DNA of 64,000 nucleotides from Lumnitzera littorea. Taxonomy: Eukaryota; Streptophyta; Magnoliopsida; Myrtales; Combretaceae. Below are positions 35,121-45,280 of this stretch, in pieces. The position numbers and the translations under genes were made by a program. Location: positions 31,884,047 through 31,948,046 of the forward strand of contig JAMXBB010000011.1 of the NCBI GenBank assembly GCA_024138015.1, in the 5' to 3' direction. How positions within the stretch are numbered: the first letter of the stretch is position 1; each line of letters begins with the position of its first letter. The notes beneath the pieces are model-generated. The model saw only the letters and a program-made list of their open reading frames with translations, did not search any database and was not told the DNA's origin.

Positions 35121-37548
35121 GCATATGCATACACATGACTTGCCACGTAGCACAACACGAGTTAGCTATGTCACCAACAACATATCTTTCGAGACATGTG
35201 ATAGCTTCTCACCAACTGACACAACTAACGTAGCACCACGTGAGTACTACATTAACTCCTTTTTTTCTCTCCTTTCTTTCTCCTTTCTCCAATTTCCTTC
35301 CTTTTCCCCAACATCTCCCATACTTTCTTTCTCACACAGTGCACTTTGTTGACATTTTGTATTCCTCTTCTTTGTGATTTCATCAAATTAATGATGAAAT
35401 CGGACGCTTGGCCTACTTTAGATAGGGGTCAAAAACACATCCAAATACAAGCATTTAAAGCATTAAATTGAAAATAAAAAAATAGAAAAAAAAAAGCGAA
35501 AAATGAGGAATTGGCATTTAATCCTTTTATCAATTTTCCAATTCAAAAAGCTCCTAACACGATAAAAATGATGACAGCTTCACTCAACCAGACCCCAACA
35601 TCCTGGTCACGATTAGCCAATTCACCAACCATACCCCATCCTCCTTCATCTTCGATCATGTACCATCCCCTGTTCAATACACACACAACAATCTGGATCT
35701 CTCTCTCTATCGGCTACTCACCGTCCACCCCAAATTCGCACAACACACACACGATAACCCATTCTCTGTTGCCGATGAGCCTCTCTTGCACATAGCAGAT
35801 ACTACCCATACTCACTCACTATCCACGCACAACCCCCGACCGCTGTCGACTGAACCCAACAGCAACTCTACCCCCCTTTCATCGTTAATCCCACTCCATT
35901 GACAACCCCACGACCAAACAACCTCAATCCCCTATGCCGAACATACACACAACCACTCGACAATCATCCTTTCTCCACCAAGCCCTTCAGCTACTGTCCA
36001 CTCCATCTACACCCCAACACTATCGCAACTCGAACACACCAGCTCTATTCCCAATCTCCACCAGCCCACTCTCACATACACCATCTCCATTTCACAACAG
36101 TACACCCACACCATCTCTACAAAAACACACACATCGACCCAAAAGTTGATCCTCGTACACTGCTGAAGATGGCGTAACCACAAGACCATGTGCTGTAACC
36201 CCATCCTTGCATAACCCAACAGCAGCAAGCAAACCCCACTGCACGATCCGTGCATTACATCAACCCACACGTGACCTTAGCGCGACTATCATCTGAACCC
36301 AAAGCTCCACCGCTAATCTTCATTGGATACTACATAAATGGCCACTGCACGTCACAACGTTGATGCCATTGGAGTTTTTACTAATCTCTTTCTCATGAAA
36401 GTGAAGCTTCCCCATTGTTTCAGTGCCTGAATCGATCTGTGTGATGAAGGATAGCATCCGCTGGTGAAAGAGGAACTCAAGTCAATCCAAATCGACCCGT
36501 GTGGAGCTTCGACCCGAATTGCTCTAAGACCCGATCCTGACCCATGGCCTAAATGACTGACTCGCTAGCTTGTTCAAATTCAGCCTTTTCCTTCTTTATT
36601 TATTTATTTATTATTGTGTAATGTTTTGTAGTATAATTAGAAAACCAAAAAATAAAAATAAAAGAGAGAGAAAAGAAAGAAAAAGAATAGTTGAAGAAAA
36701 AAAAAGAAAAAAAAGAAAAGGCAAGAAAGAAAGAAAAAAAGCTTAATTTAGTTTTATTTTTTTTAATCCATAAATAAAAAATAGATCAATAAATAAAATA
36801 AGGGAAATAAATAATAATAATAATAAAGGAAAGTGTTTTATATCTTAGAAAACCTACTTTTCAAATAAATAAAAAATAAACCAACCTGTTTTCCAAATTA
36901 AAACTACTTTAGAGTTTCTATGAATTAAAACCTCGGTTAAGACTCTTTAAAAAATTCCCTTAAATAAATTGAATCAAGTAAAAATGTAAACCTGATCTTT
37001 TTCAAGAATTAAAATCAATCAACTCATTAAAGTTTTCATTAAATGAACTACAAAAGTCTAATCCTAAATAACGAATACATAGGTACCTGTACGTACAGGA
37101 CGGCTTAAAATATGGGAAAAATTTATTTTCCCCCTTTAGTAGATAACTCTTTTTTTTTTTTTAAGTAAATAGGTATAATTTCAATAATCGCTTGTAAATA
37201 AACATTACTGGAAGGGTATTTGAAAAGCAAAATTAAACTCGAAAAGATAGAAGGTGGTACTCATTTAGGATTTAGTAAGATAACTCTCGAATTCAAATCT
37301 TTAGTTTTAAAAATCGTTTTAAAAATTAGTTTTATCGATAGACTCGTAGCTAAGTTTTAATTAATCCACCCAATTAATTATAATTTAACTCTTTTCCCGT
37401 CTTCGATCGAGTGACGACTTGAAACTATTTTTAAAGAAAAACCCATTTTCTTTAACTTTCTATTAAGAGCCAATATTAAATGAGCTAGGGTTTAATACTG
37501 GCCAGGTTAAGGAAAATAGTAAAATCAGGAAAAAAACAAGGCTCAACA
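35121..37548 (+). repeat. 3' LTR of N1, right fragment
   Basis: Resumes the N1 LTR where T was inserted: from about 35,140 it follows the 5' LTR from about 1,960 to 4,365, including TAGCACAACACG, the CT run near 35,697, the GGATAGCATCCGCT stretch (36,448) and the end GCTCAACA. The exact TSD AGTAG follows at 37,549-37,553. G-poor open frames of 70-94 codons here are not credible genes. Confidence 0.85.
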
Positions 37549-37553
37549 AGTAG

Positions 37554-37987
37554 AATCAATCATCTTCTCCTAACTCAATCTTGTCCCCATAACAAAAACA
37601 TAGAGTACTCAAATTCTCACTATTATCTAGAAACAATACACATTATCTCCAATCCAACCAACCCACACATATACTTCTTCACACGAATACCTATACCTAA
37701 GTAAACTCTATCGCAAATTACTAGTATGATAGCTACTATGAAGAACAAAAATGCTTAGTTAGTGCTTACCCTATTTCCTAAGGCTTGAATAGAGTAAAAC
37801 AAAGTACCGCACAGCAACTACTACAAAGAATAATGACACTAGTTCTATTACTTGCCAAATACTATAGCTACCTCTGATAAAAGCACATAAACAACAACAC
37901 CTTCTCTTTGCACACTTTACAACAATAGTTCTTCAATGCAATACTGTAATGAAAAAGTACAACAATAACTTACCCAAAACAAACCTT
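37554..37987 (-). other. Leader of the reverse gypsy relic
   Basis: Non-coding sequence downstream (reverse strand) of the primer site at 37,988-38,003. It was continuous with 1-196 before N1 inserted. No gag start was recognised in it. Confidence 0.4.
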
Positions 37988-38003
37988 CACTCTTATACCA
38001 AAA
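37988..38003 (-). other. Primer binding site of the reverse gypsy relic
   Basis: Reversed TTTTGGTATAAGAGTG, close to the TGGTATCAGAGC site used with initiator tRNA-Met by many plant gypsy elements. It directly follows the LTR end TGTATCA. Confidence 0.6.
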
Positions 38004-39626
38004 TGATACATAGCACTAAGGACAAATAAGAGCAACGTTATTTAGGTCCAAGCTTGTAGAAAGCTTGAATTGTAGGATGGTAAACATACGAAATATAAAG
38101 GAAACAAGCAAGACCCATGGATGATTCCAAGGATATGATACACCAAGGAACCTTCAAAGACTCATGGACTGGCTCGATATGATCTACGAGTAGCTCAATG
38201 AGGTCACTTACTACCTAGCCTTGCTTAAGGGACAGAATAAGAGTAAAATAAGCCAAAAGTAGCTTAACACCAAAAGGAAAATATAGTATATTTGATATGT
38301 CAAGATGATGATCTTTGCAATTGCTTACAAAAGAGTATTTATACCTGAAATATTAAGGCAACTACTAAATATGGAAAAGACAAAAAGAGTACTATTCTAA
38401 ATAAGTAAAGTATAAGGAATAAATAAAGTGTATAACAAAAATTATAGGAATAAAAGCTTTGTTGGTAAACTCCTTCATGTGATGTATGGGGACACATGGT
38501 AGGTAGTTACTAAGGTGGTTCCTATAGAAGCAGACAAAACAGTACGGCCTAGTTTAATAGATCCCATGCTAATCTACAAGCTCTTTAGGGTTATGCCAAC
38601 TTAGATGTGATCTCGAGAGCTCAAAATAGGTGTGGCCAAGCTAGTCAGCAAGTTGGTTAAGCTGTTAACAAAGCAATCCTCACATGGGTACTCGATTGTT
38701 GACAAATAGGTAGGTGCTCGGCTTGGCATTAATAGTAGGTCGATAATCAAAAGTAATTCAAATTCCTCAATTGTGGGTTGAGATGAAAGGATGCGCCTTA
38801 CCATGCTCTAAGTCCTCATGCTCGAGCCAGGGTCAAGAGTTTAGTGGCTCAATTCCTATTAAATCCCCTTACATATGACACACTAAGAAGACTCACATAA
38901 CTCAACCTTAGGTTGATATGAAATATAAGCTTTAACCAAGGTCTACTTACTACTAACCCTTGCTACAATCGAGGTAGACAAGAGTGTAAGGGTTATAACT
39001 TACAGAGAATGTCTCGTACATGAAGAGAATATTCGTTAATTAAAAAATAAATGATTAGGCTACATCATTTAGAAGCCTTTCAAAGTAAGCTTCCAAGTCA
39101 ACAAAAAGTCAAGAAAAACTAACAAATACAGTAATACAAAAGTAACAACCTAAGACAATCCCAAAGGGGTAAAAATGACATAATACAAAGGAATGATAAT
39201 ATAAGTTGCAAAAAGGTAAGTGGATGCATGTCAAGAGCTTACCAAATACTGTACTTTGCATAGGATTTCTATGAAGAAGAGGGAATAGGGTTTAACTTAG
39301 GCTAAGCTAATGTAGGCTAGCGGGATAGCAAATAGGTTCACTAAATCAAGAGGAATCTTGAATATGCTAAGGATCATCTTAGAAGTAATGGCTAAGATGT
39401 TAACAATGCTTGTCAAGCTGTTGAAGTGTTTAACAATGAATTCATTAGAAGGCTGTCAACTTGGACAAGTGTTTAAGGGTTGAAATAAGGAAAGAGTGAA
39501 TGTTAAAGAAGGCCTTCTAAGTACTTCAACACATCTTCAATCAATTGTTAGGTTAAAACTCATTTAGTTAACCCTTGAAGGCCTTGACGTTTAGCTCAAG
39601 TCAAGGGTTCAAATCTTGAAATTCCA
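38004..39626 (-). repeat. LTR of the reverse gypsy relic
   Basis: Reversed it starts TGGAATTTCAAG, right after an integrase tail, and ends TGTATCA, right before a primer site; 1,623 bp. An LTR with integrase on one side and a primer site on the other is the join expected between two tandemly placed elements or after LTR recombination, as also seen for element G. No TATA box was assigned. Confidence 0.6.
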
Positions 39627-40075
39627 TTAGCTCCTCAAGGGTGTTGAAGATTTTACCTCAAATCAATGGGGCCATCTACATTTGTATCTTTAGTCACATA
39701 TAGAGTCAAATCGAGTACATTAAAGATTGGAGACACTCTATATCCTTCCAATAGTTCAAGTTCCTAAGTGTTGTCATTGATTTTCCAAAGAACCTTGAAG
39801 GTTCCATCTACTTTGGAAAAAAGTTAGTCAACTCTTTTGCTTGGAAAGCGTTCTTTACTTAAATAGATCTAGACTAAGTCTCCAGGATTAACAGTGACAA
39901 CCACTTAACCATTATTTTCAAGCTACTTTTGCCTTGTTACAATCGGTGACTTTCCTATGCTACCTTTAAAATTCTTTGGCTCGTTGTATTCCTTGCAAAC
40001 CAACCTCCTTAAAGGTCGGTTAGTGATCATGTTTAAAGGTAAGCTTGGTAGATCACATAGATGGCCTTAAAATTA
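39627..40075 (-). pseudogene. Integrase C-terminus of the reverse gypsy relic
   Basis: On the reverse strand the frame reads NPGDLV, then IYLSKERFPSKR, KVDGTFKVLWKINDNT and GYRVSPIFNVLDLTLY, the end of a chromovirus-like integrase. Stops are scattered. The reading is cut at 40,075/40,076 by the start of element G. The upstream protease and RT start of what is probably the same element are at 51,018-51,720; the RT and integrase cores are missing. Confidence 0.7.
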
Positions 40076-41038
40076 TGGGTTACCAAACTATGGTACTCTT
40101 ACTTGTGCACACCTCTAAGGTCTTCAGTCCTTCGTTAAGACAATTCTCTTTCATCAACCTACCGAAGACAAGATACAGTACATGAAAGAATGGTAAGCAA
40201 ACTCCTTGAGAGCTCAGATTAGGTATACCTTACTCTACTCTATCCCTGGTGCCGCTGCCAACCACTCACTTATCAAGGTCGATCTACCAAGTGATGAGAA
40301 CCAAGCCTCTACACATCAAGTCCTGCTCCAATTACCTGGACCTTTAGGTGCCGAGAGAAACCTACTAAATGCCAAGACCTAGGCCTCTACTTGATGAGTA
40401 CTTCTCCTTCAACCTACTACTACTACTTAAGCATTCCTTATTCATCTTGGCTACTCCTAATCTACCACATCATGACCTAGCTCCATAGCTGTACCCGAAG
40501 AATCCCTAATACAGATCCATTGAAGAGCTACCACCTGTCCTTTTTTCTGACATTATACAATTTTTACCTTTTCGTCATTTATCCTATTTACTCTTTCTCG
40601 TATGTACTAAGAATCTCTTCTCTTGTATGCCTTTTTATAATTTTCCTTATTTGTAATGTTGCCCTATGGACTTACTATAAATAGTCCCTTCTCTTTGTAG
40701 CTAGAATATCTTACATTCCTTTTAGATATTAAATATATTGGTTCTTGCAAGATATTCTTCTTCAAATCCATTTTTCATACACTCTCATCTAGTCTTGTCA
40801 AACAGCTCGTGATTAATGGCAGGGAAACCTTGACATTAGCTTGTGCATCATATCAATGAAGTGTCAAGCTGTATTGTGTTCATTGGTAAGTCATATCCTT
40901 CAAGCAACTTCACGTAACCTACTACATTTGGTTCGCTAACCCATCCATTATATTTTCTTCGATATTTCAAAAGAACCATTGGTTTCTATCTCTTATAGTA
41001 AGCCCTAGTGATTACTGAGCTCCTAGATACATAGTACA
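40076..41038 (+). repeat. LTR1 of element G
   Basis: Starts TGGGTTACC, ends AGTACA; 963 bp. It aligns along its whole length with LTR2 (48,490-49,455). A CTATAAATAG box is at 40,675-40,684. The sequence before it (AATTA) belongs to the reverse gypsy relic. Confidence 0.8.
40675..40684 (+). promoter_or_regulatory. TATA box of G LTR1
   Basis: CTATAAATAG, conserved at 49,093-49,102 in LTR2, both followed by TCCCTTCTCTTTGTAG. Position in the last third of the LTR fits a promoter. Confidence 0.65.
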
Positions 41039-41042
41039 ATCC

Positions 41043-41062
41043 TTGTATCAAAACTTAAGGTT
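41043..41062 (+). other. Primer binding site of G
   Basis: TTGTATCAAAACTTAAGGTT after LTR1, a decayed TGGTATCAGAGC (initiator tRNA-Met) site. The LTR2 copy (49,459 on, TTAGTATGAAAGCTTGAGG) is more decayed. Confidence 0.65.
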
Positions 41063-42480
41063 GCAACCGAGAGCTATGTTGAAATAGTTCCTACTAGTCT
41101 GTTATTTTGTTATACTCTCTTTTCCTTTAGAAGAATAAAGCAAGTTCTTAGGTCACTACTCAATTTGTATTTTCTGCGTGCAGTGGGAATTTCTTGTGTA
41201 AAGAGTGTTTTCTAAAGCTTTGTTTTGCAAATGTTGAAGCCTAGCATTCAAGAGAGATTAACGATGCTGAAAGTGACACTCGTGGTCATAGTCATGCTAC
41301 CCTACAAACTACTGATGAGTAGATACAAAACCTTGCTATTATTGTGGCTAATCCAGCCGTTTATGTACAAAGTCATAGAGACTAAGCCGCAAGAAAGAGT
41401 TATTGTTGAATAAGGTTGTGAAAGGAGAGATAAGCTAAAAGGTAGATAGATGAACAATGGGACCTAAAGCCCCTTCAAATGAACCAAGCTCCACCCTAAC
41501 GTACCGATAAAGTTGCGATAAGGAGACTAGAGTTGGATGAAGTGAAGTAGTATAAAGAGGAGGAATAGTATGATGGAGTTAATGAGCTTGAGCTTAGAGC
41601 TCCTAAGGGAGCTGAACACCTCAAAGTGCAAATCCCAATCTTTAATGGGTTTAATAGTGCTGATGACTACCTAGACTAAGAAGAGAAGATCGAAAAGATA
41701 CTCAACTTTTATGATTATGAAGATGTTGTTCGTATTCGAGTGGTTGCATTAGAATTTTGTAGGTATGCAGCAATGTAATGGAAGAAGTTGTTGAATGTTT
41801 ACCCAAGAGCCCAACATAAAGTCCGAACATGGAATGAGATGAAAAGAGTCTTGAGAAGTAGGTTCGTTCCTGAACACTATGAGCAAGGTACTTTCCAACG
41901 TCTCCAAGACTTAAGATAAGGTAACAGATCAGTAGACGAGTATGTCTGAGAGTTTTAGTTGCTTACAATTCGATGTAATGTTGGCAAGCCTAAGACATGA
42001 ACTATAGCATGATTCATTTTTGGGCTAAGGACTGAGATTAGTAACATAGTGGAGCTACAAAGGCTTATATCTCTAGATGGGACGATCCAAGTGGCACAAA
42101 GAGTCGAAAGACATAGGTGGAACGAGGTTAGCCAAATGTTGAGTATTTGAATAGGATTACCAAACAAAAATGGTATGCCAAGCCAACCTGGAAATGATTG
42201 CACACCAAGCAGTTTCGAGGTGAACTGCCTAGGACAGGTGCTAGGCTGACCTGAAGAGGGCCCAGGCAAAGGCAAGGCTGAAGAGCTTGAGGTCCAAAGA
42301 AACCAAGGTTAGACCTTAGGAAAGAAGATCCGAGAAATCAAATGTCTTGACTATAAACACGTGGCTAATCAATGTCCAAACCAATGTGCTATGACCATAA
42401 AGGGAGACAAACCCTAGTTCAATGTGGACAATATTAGTGAAAGAGAGGAAGAAATGAGAGTTAACCAGGTATTGGTAAAG
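41063..42480 (+). pseudogene. G gag, first copy, broken
   Basis: A leader of about 170 bases precedes a candidate ATG at 41,231, which is not in frame with the gag core, so a shift lies between. The core (41,600-42,120) reads GAEHLKVQIPIFNGFN, YLD, NEMKRVLRSRFVPEHY, GNRSVDEYV and TEISNIVELQRLISLDG, the retrotransposon gag domain. A zinc knuckle remnant (CLDYKHVANQC, about 42,340-42,375) keeps C-x4-H-x4-C but not the first Cys. Stops are frequent. A second copy is at 49,622-51,017. Confidence 0.75.
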
Positions 42481-43140
42481 TTTTAGGAAGACCCCGATGA
42501 CGTAACACCACCTGAAGTAGGTGGTGAATACTATTTTTTCGTTCGACGATCTCTTGGTACTTTTGTGGCAGAGGAAAATGAATAGGGAGAGAACCTCTTC
42601 CATACAAACTACTGAGTGAATGGCAAATTATGTACACTGATCATTGATGGGGGAAGCTCTACCAATGTCATAGCACAAAGAGTCGTGAAGTCCTTAAAGC
42701 TACCAACCTACCCATTCCCTAAGCCTTACAAGATTCATTAGTTAAATGAGAAGAGAGGTCTACCAATTGCCAAGCAAGTTAGAGTACTGATTATTATTGG
42801 TGATCGGTATAAGGACGAGGTGTTGTGTAATGTCCTTCCTATGTATGCTTCACACATCTTACTCAACCGACCCTGACTATTCAATTTGAAGCTGTTGCAT
42901 GATGGATATAGAAATACATACATGTTCTAAACGGATGGAAAAAAGGTTATACTAACTCCAATGAGCTCTAAGGAAGTGTAGGAGTGTCAAGACAAGGTTA
43001 TCTGATCTATGCAACGGAAATCCCTAGTGATTTCCTGTACTCAATTTTACCGAGAAGTTGAAGACAAAGAATGTGTGCTCTTATTAGTTAGGAAACTCTT
43101 AGAATTGAGAGAAGTCGAAAGCTTACCTACCAAGGTGTAA
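42481..43140 (+). pseudogene. G protease, broken
   Basis: The active-site stretch reads LIIDGGSSTNVIA (near 42,638-42,676), so the catalytic DGG is kept. VLPMYASHILLNRP follows near 42,830, where the usual GRP has become NRP. Several stops lie between. It would have processed the gag-pol polyprotein. Confidence 0.7.
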
Positions 43141-43850
43141 ATACTGCTACGAAAGTATGTCGACCTGTTTCCTGCCAAAAGGATTACCACCTTTAAGAGG
43201 CATTGAACATTATATTAACCTTCAGCCTACAGTTGTTCTTTCAAACCAACCTACCTACAGGCTCAACCCTGAGCAAGTAGCCGAGCTGAAGAAACAAGTA
43301 GATGAGTTAATAGATCAAGGATGTATCCAAGAGAGCATGAGCCCTTGTACCATGCTAGCCGTACTAGTGTCAAAGAAAGATAGGTCGTAGAGGATGTACA
43401 TTAACAACCATACCATCAACAAAATTACAATTAAATATTGATGTCCAATCCTACAGTTGGATGATATGCTTAATGAATTGGATGGAGCCCTCATATTTTC
43501 AAACATTGATTTAAAGAGTGGATATCATCAAATACGAATGAGACCTAAAGACAAATGAAAGATGACCTTCAAAACAAGGGATAGTCTATTCAAGTGGATG
43601 GTGATGCCATTTGGACTGACAAACGTACTAAGTACTTTTATGCGACTCAAGAATCATGTCCTAAGAACTTTGATTGTTAAATGCATTATGGTATACTTCA
43701 ATGACATTCTAGTCTACAATGCCAACCTTGTTTCTCATGTAGAGCATTTGAGATCTGCGTTTGATATTCTCTGTACTAAGAAGTTATTCAGTAATTTAAA
43801 GAAATGTGATCTACCAGAGCGAGGTTGTATTCCTTAAATATATAGTTTTC
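43141..43850 (+). pseudogene. G reverse transcriptase, broken
   Basis: Begins with KGLPPLRGIEHYINLQP, then YRLNPEQVAELKKQVDELI, FSNIDLKSGYHQIRM (near 43,498) and WMVMPFGLTN. The catalytic box is YFND (43,694-43,705) in place of YFDD, so the first Asp of the pair is Asn. HVEHLRSAF and SNLKKC follow; a shift near 43,806 changes frame. Stops include the TAG after KKDRS (43,388). The lost Asp alone should abolish polymerase activity. Confidence 0.75.
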
Positions 43851-45275
43851 AAAAGGGGAGTCCAAGTTGATGATAAGAAAATACAAGCTATTCTCGAGTG
43901 GCCGACACCAATTAATGTTATCGAAGTGAAGAGTTTTCATGGTCTAGCTTCATTCTATCGAAGATTCATTCGGAACTTCAATTCCATAACTGCTCCACTA
44001 ATCGAGCTGACCAGGAAAAACTTTAAGTTTAAGTGGTTTGAGAAAGCTCAAAAAAGCTTTAAAGACATCAAGTCCAAATTAACATCTACCCTAGTACTCG
44101 CCCTACCAAATTTCAAGAAAGCTTTTGAAGTAAAATGTGATGCAATAAGAGTAGACATTATTGCTGTTCTTATATAAGAGCATTGACCAATCGCCTATTT
44201 TAGTGAAACACTCAAAAGATCCACCTTAAATTATTTGGCATATGACAAAGAGTTCTATGCCTTTATCAAAACATTACAAAACTAGCAACATTACTTGCTA
44301 CCGAGAAAATTGATCATCTACTCAAATCATGAATCTCTCAAACATCTCTAAGGGCAACAAAAACATTCTCAGTATCATGTCAAATGGGTTGAGTTCTTAA
44401 AGTTCTTTTAATACATCATCTGGTACAAAAGTAGAAGAACTAATACTGTAGTTGACACTTTTTCTCGTTGTCATACTCTCATTACAATAATATCAGCCAA
44501 AGTACTTGGATTTGGTACCTTGCCCGAACAATATGAGCATGATCCATATTTTAGGCCCCTTGCGGCCAAATGCAACATTAGAGGAGTTGTGGGTAGATAC
44601 TATTTAAGCCAAGGGTTTTTTATGAGGGGCAAATAGACTTGCATGCTAAGTGGTTTGGTTAGGGAACTACTCATCCAAGAAGCTCACGGTAGAGATTTAT
44701 CCAGCCATTTTGGAGGAAAGAGAACAATTAAAATGTCGAGAGAACATTTTTACTGGCCTAGGATGATGAGGGATGTATGCCAAGTTCTTAAAAGGTACAA
44801 AGTGTGTAAACATACAAAAGGAAGGAGAGAACCGTATGGAGAATATACATCCTAGCCTATAGCTGAGCAACCGTAAACTAACCTAAGCATGGATTTCTTA
44901 TTCGACCTTCCCTGAAAGCCAAGAAGACATGATTCTATTATGGTGGTGGTCGATCAATTCAATAAGATGAGCCACTTTATTCCCTACCATAAAACTAATG
45001 ATGCTTTATTTGTCATTAACCTCTTTTCGCAGGAAATTATGTGACTGCATGGAGTGCCAAGAAGTACTGTGTCCGACCATGACTCAAAGTTTACGAGCTT
45101 CTTCTAGAGGACCCTATGGAATAAGCTCGGTACTAAGCTTATATTCAGTACTTCTTGACACCCTTAAACAGATGGCCAGACCGAAGTTGTGAATAGGATA
45201 GTCAGCAACTTCTTACAAGCAGTTGTTTAGAAGGATTTACATGACCGAGATCTATGCCTACTTGTCATTGAGTTC
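43806..45275 (+). pseudogene. G RNase H and integrase, broken
   Basis: RNase H connection: SFHGLASFYRRFIRNF, KCDAIRVDIIAVL, YFSETLKRSTLNYLAYDK. Integrase zinc region (44,643-44,850): LIQEAHGRDLSSHFGG and RYKVCKHTKG, where the first Cys of the pair is Tyr. The core shows SMDFLFDLP (44,888), VVVDQFNKMSHFIP, VSDHDSKF (45,072) and TDGQTEVVNR (about 45,170), so Asp, Asp and Glu remain. The frame is interrupted by the solo LTR at 45,281 and continues at 48,001. Stops and shifts are many. Confidence 0.75.
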
Positions 45276-45280
45276 ACTTA

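Larger units (their letters stand above)
197..37548 (+). mobile_element. Element N1: non-autonomous Tat-like LTR retrotransposon, nested
   Basis: A complete element that starts TGTAAACACC and ends GCTCAACA, with exact 5-bp TSDs AGTAG at 192-196 and 37,549-37,553. Without nested insertions (415-1,686; 4,568-7,207; 8,846-10,477; 17,800-35,120) it is about 14.5 kb, with LTRs of about 2.9 kb. Behind the 5' LTR is a Tat-type primer site; ahead of the 3' LTR is a purine tract. The inside has no recognisable gag, protease, RT or integrase, only one short broken reading frame and a roughly 5-kb tandem array. It resembles the large non-autonomous derivatives known in plants (LARD-like), and the array before the 3' LTR is typical of the Tat/Ogre group. 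Element N2 is a second copy. Mobilisation by an autonomous Tat element such as T is inferred from shared termini and primer site. Confidence 0.85.
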
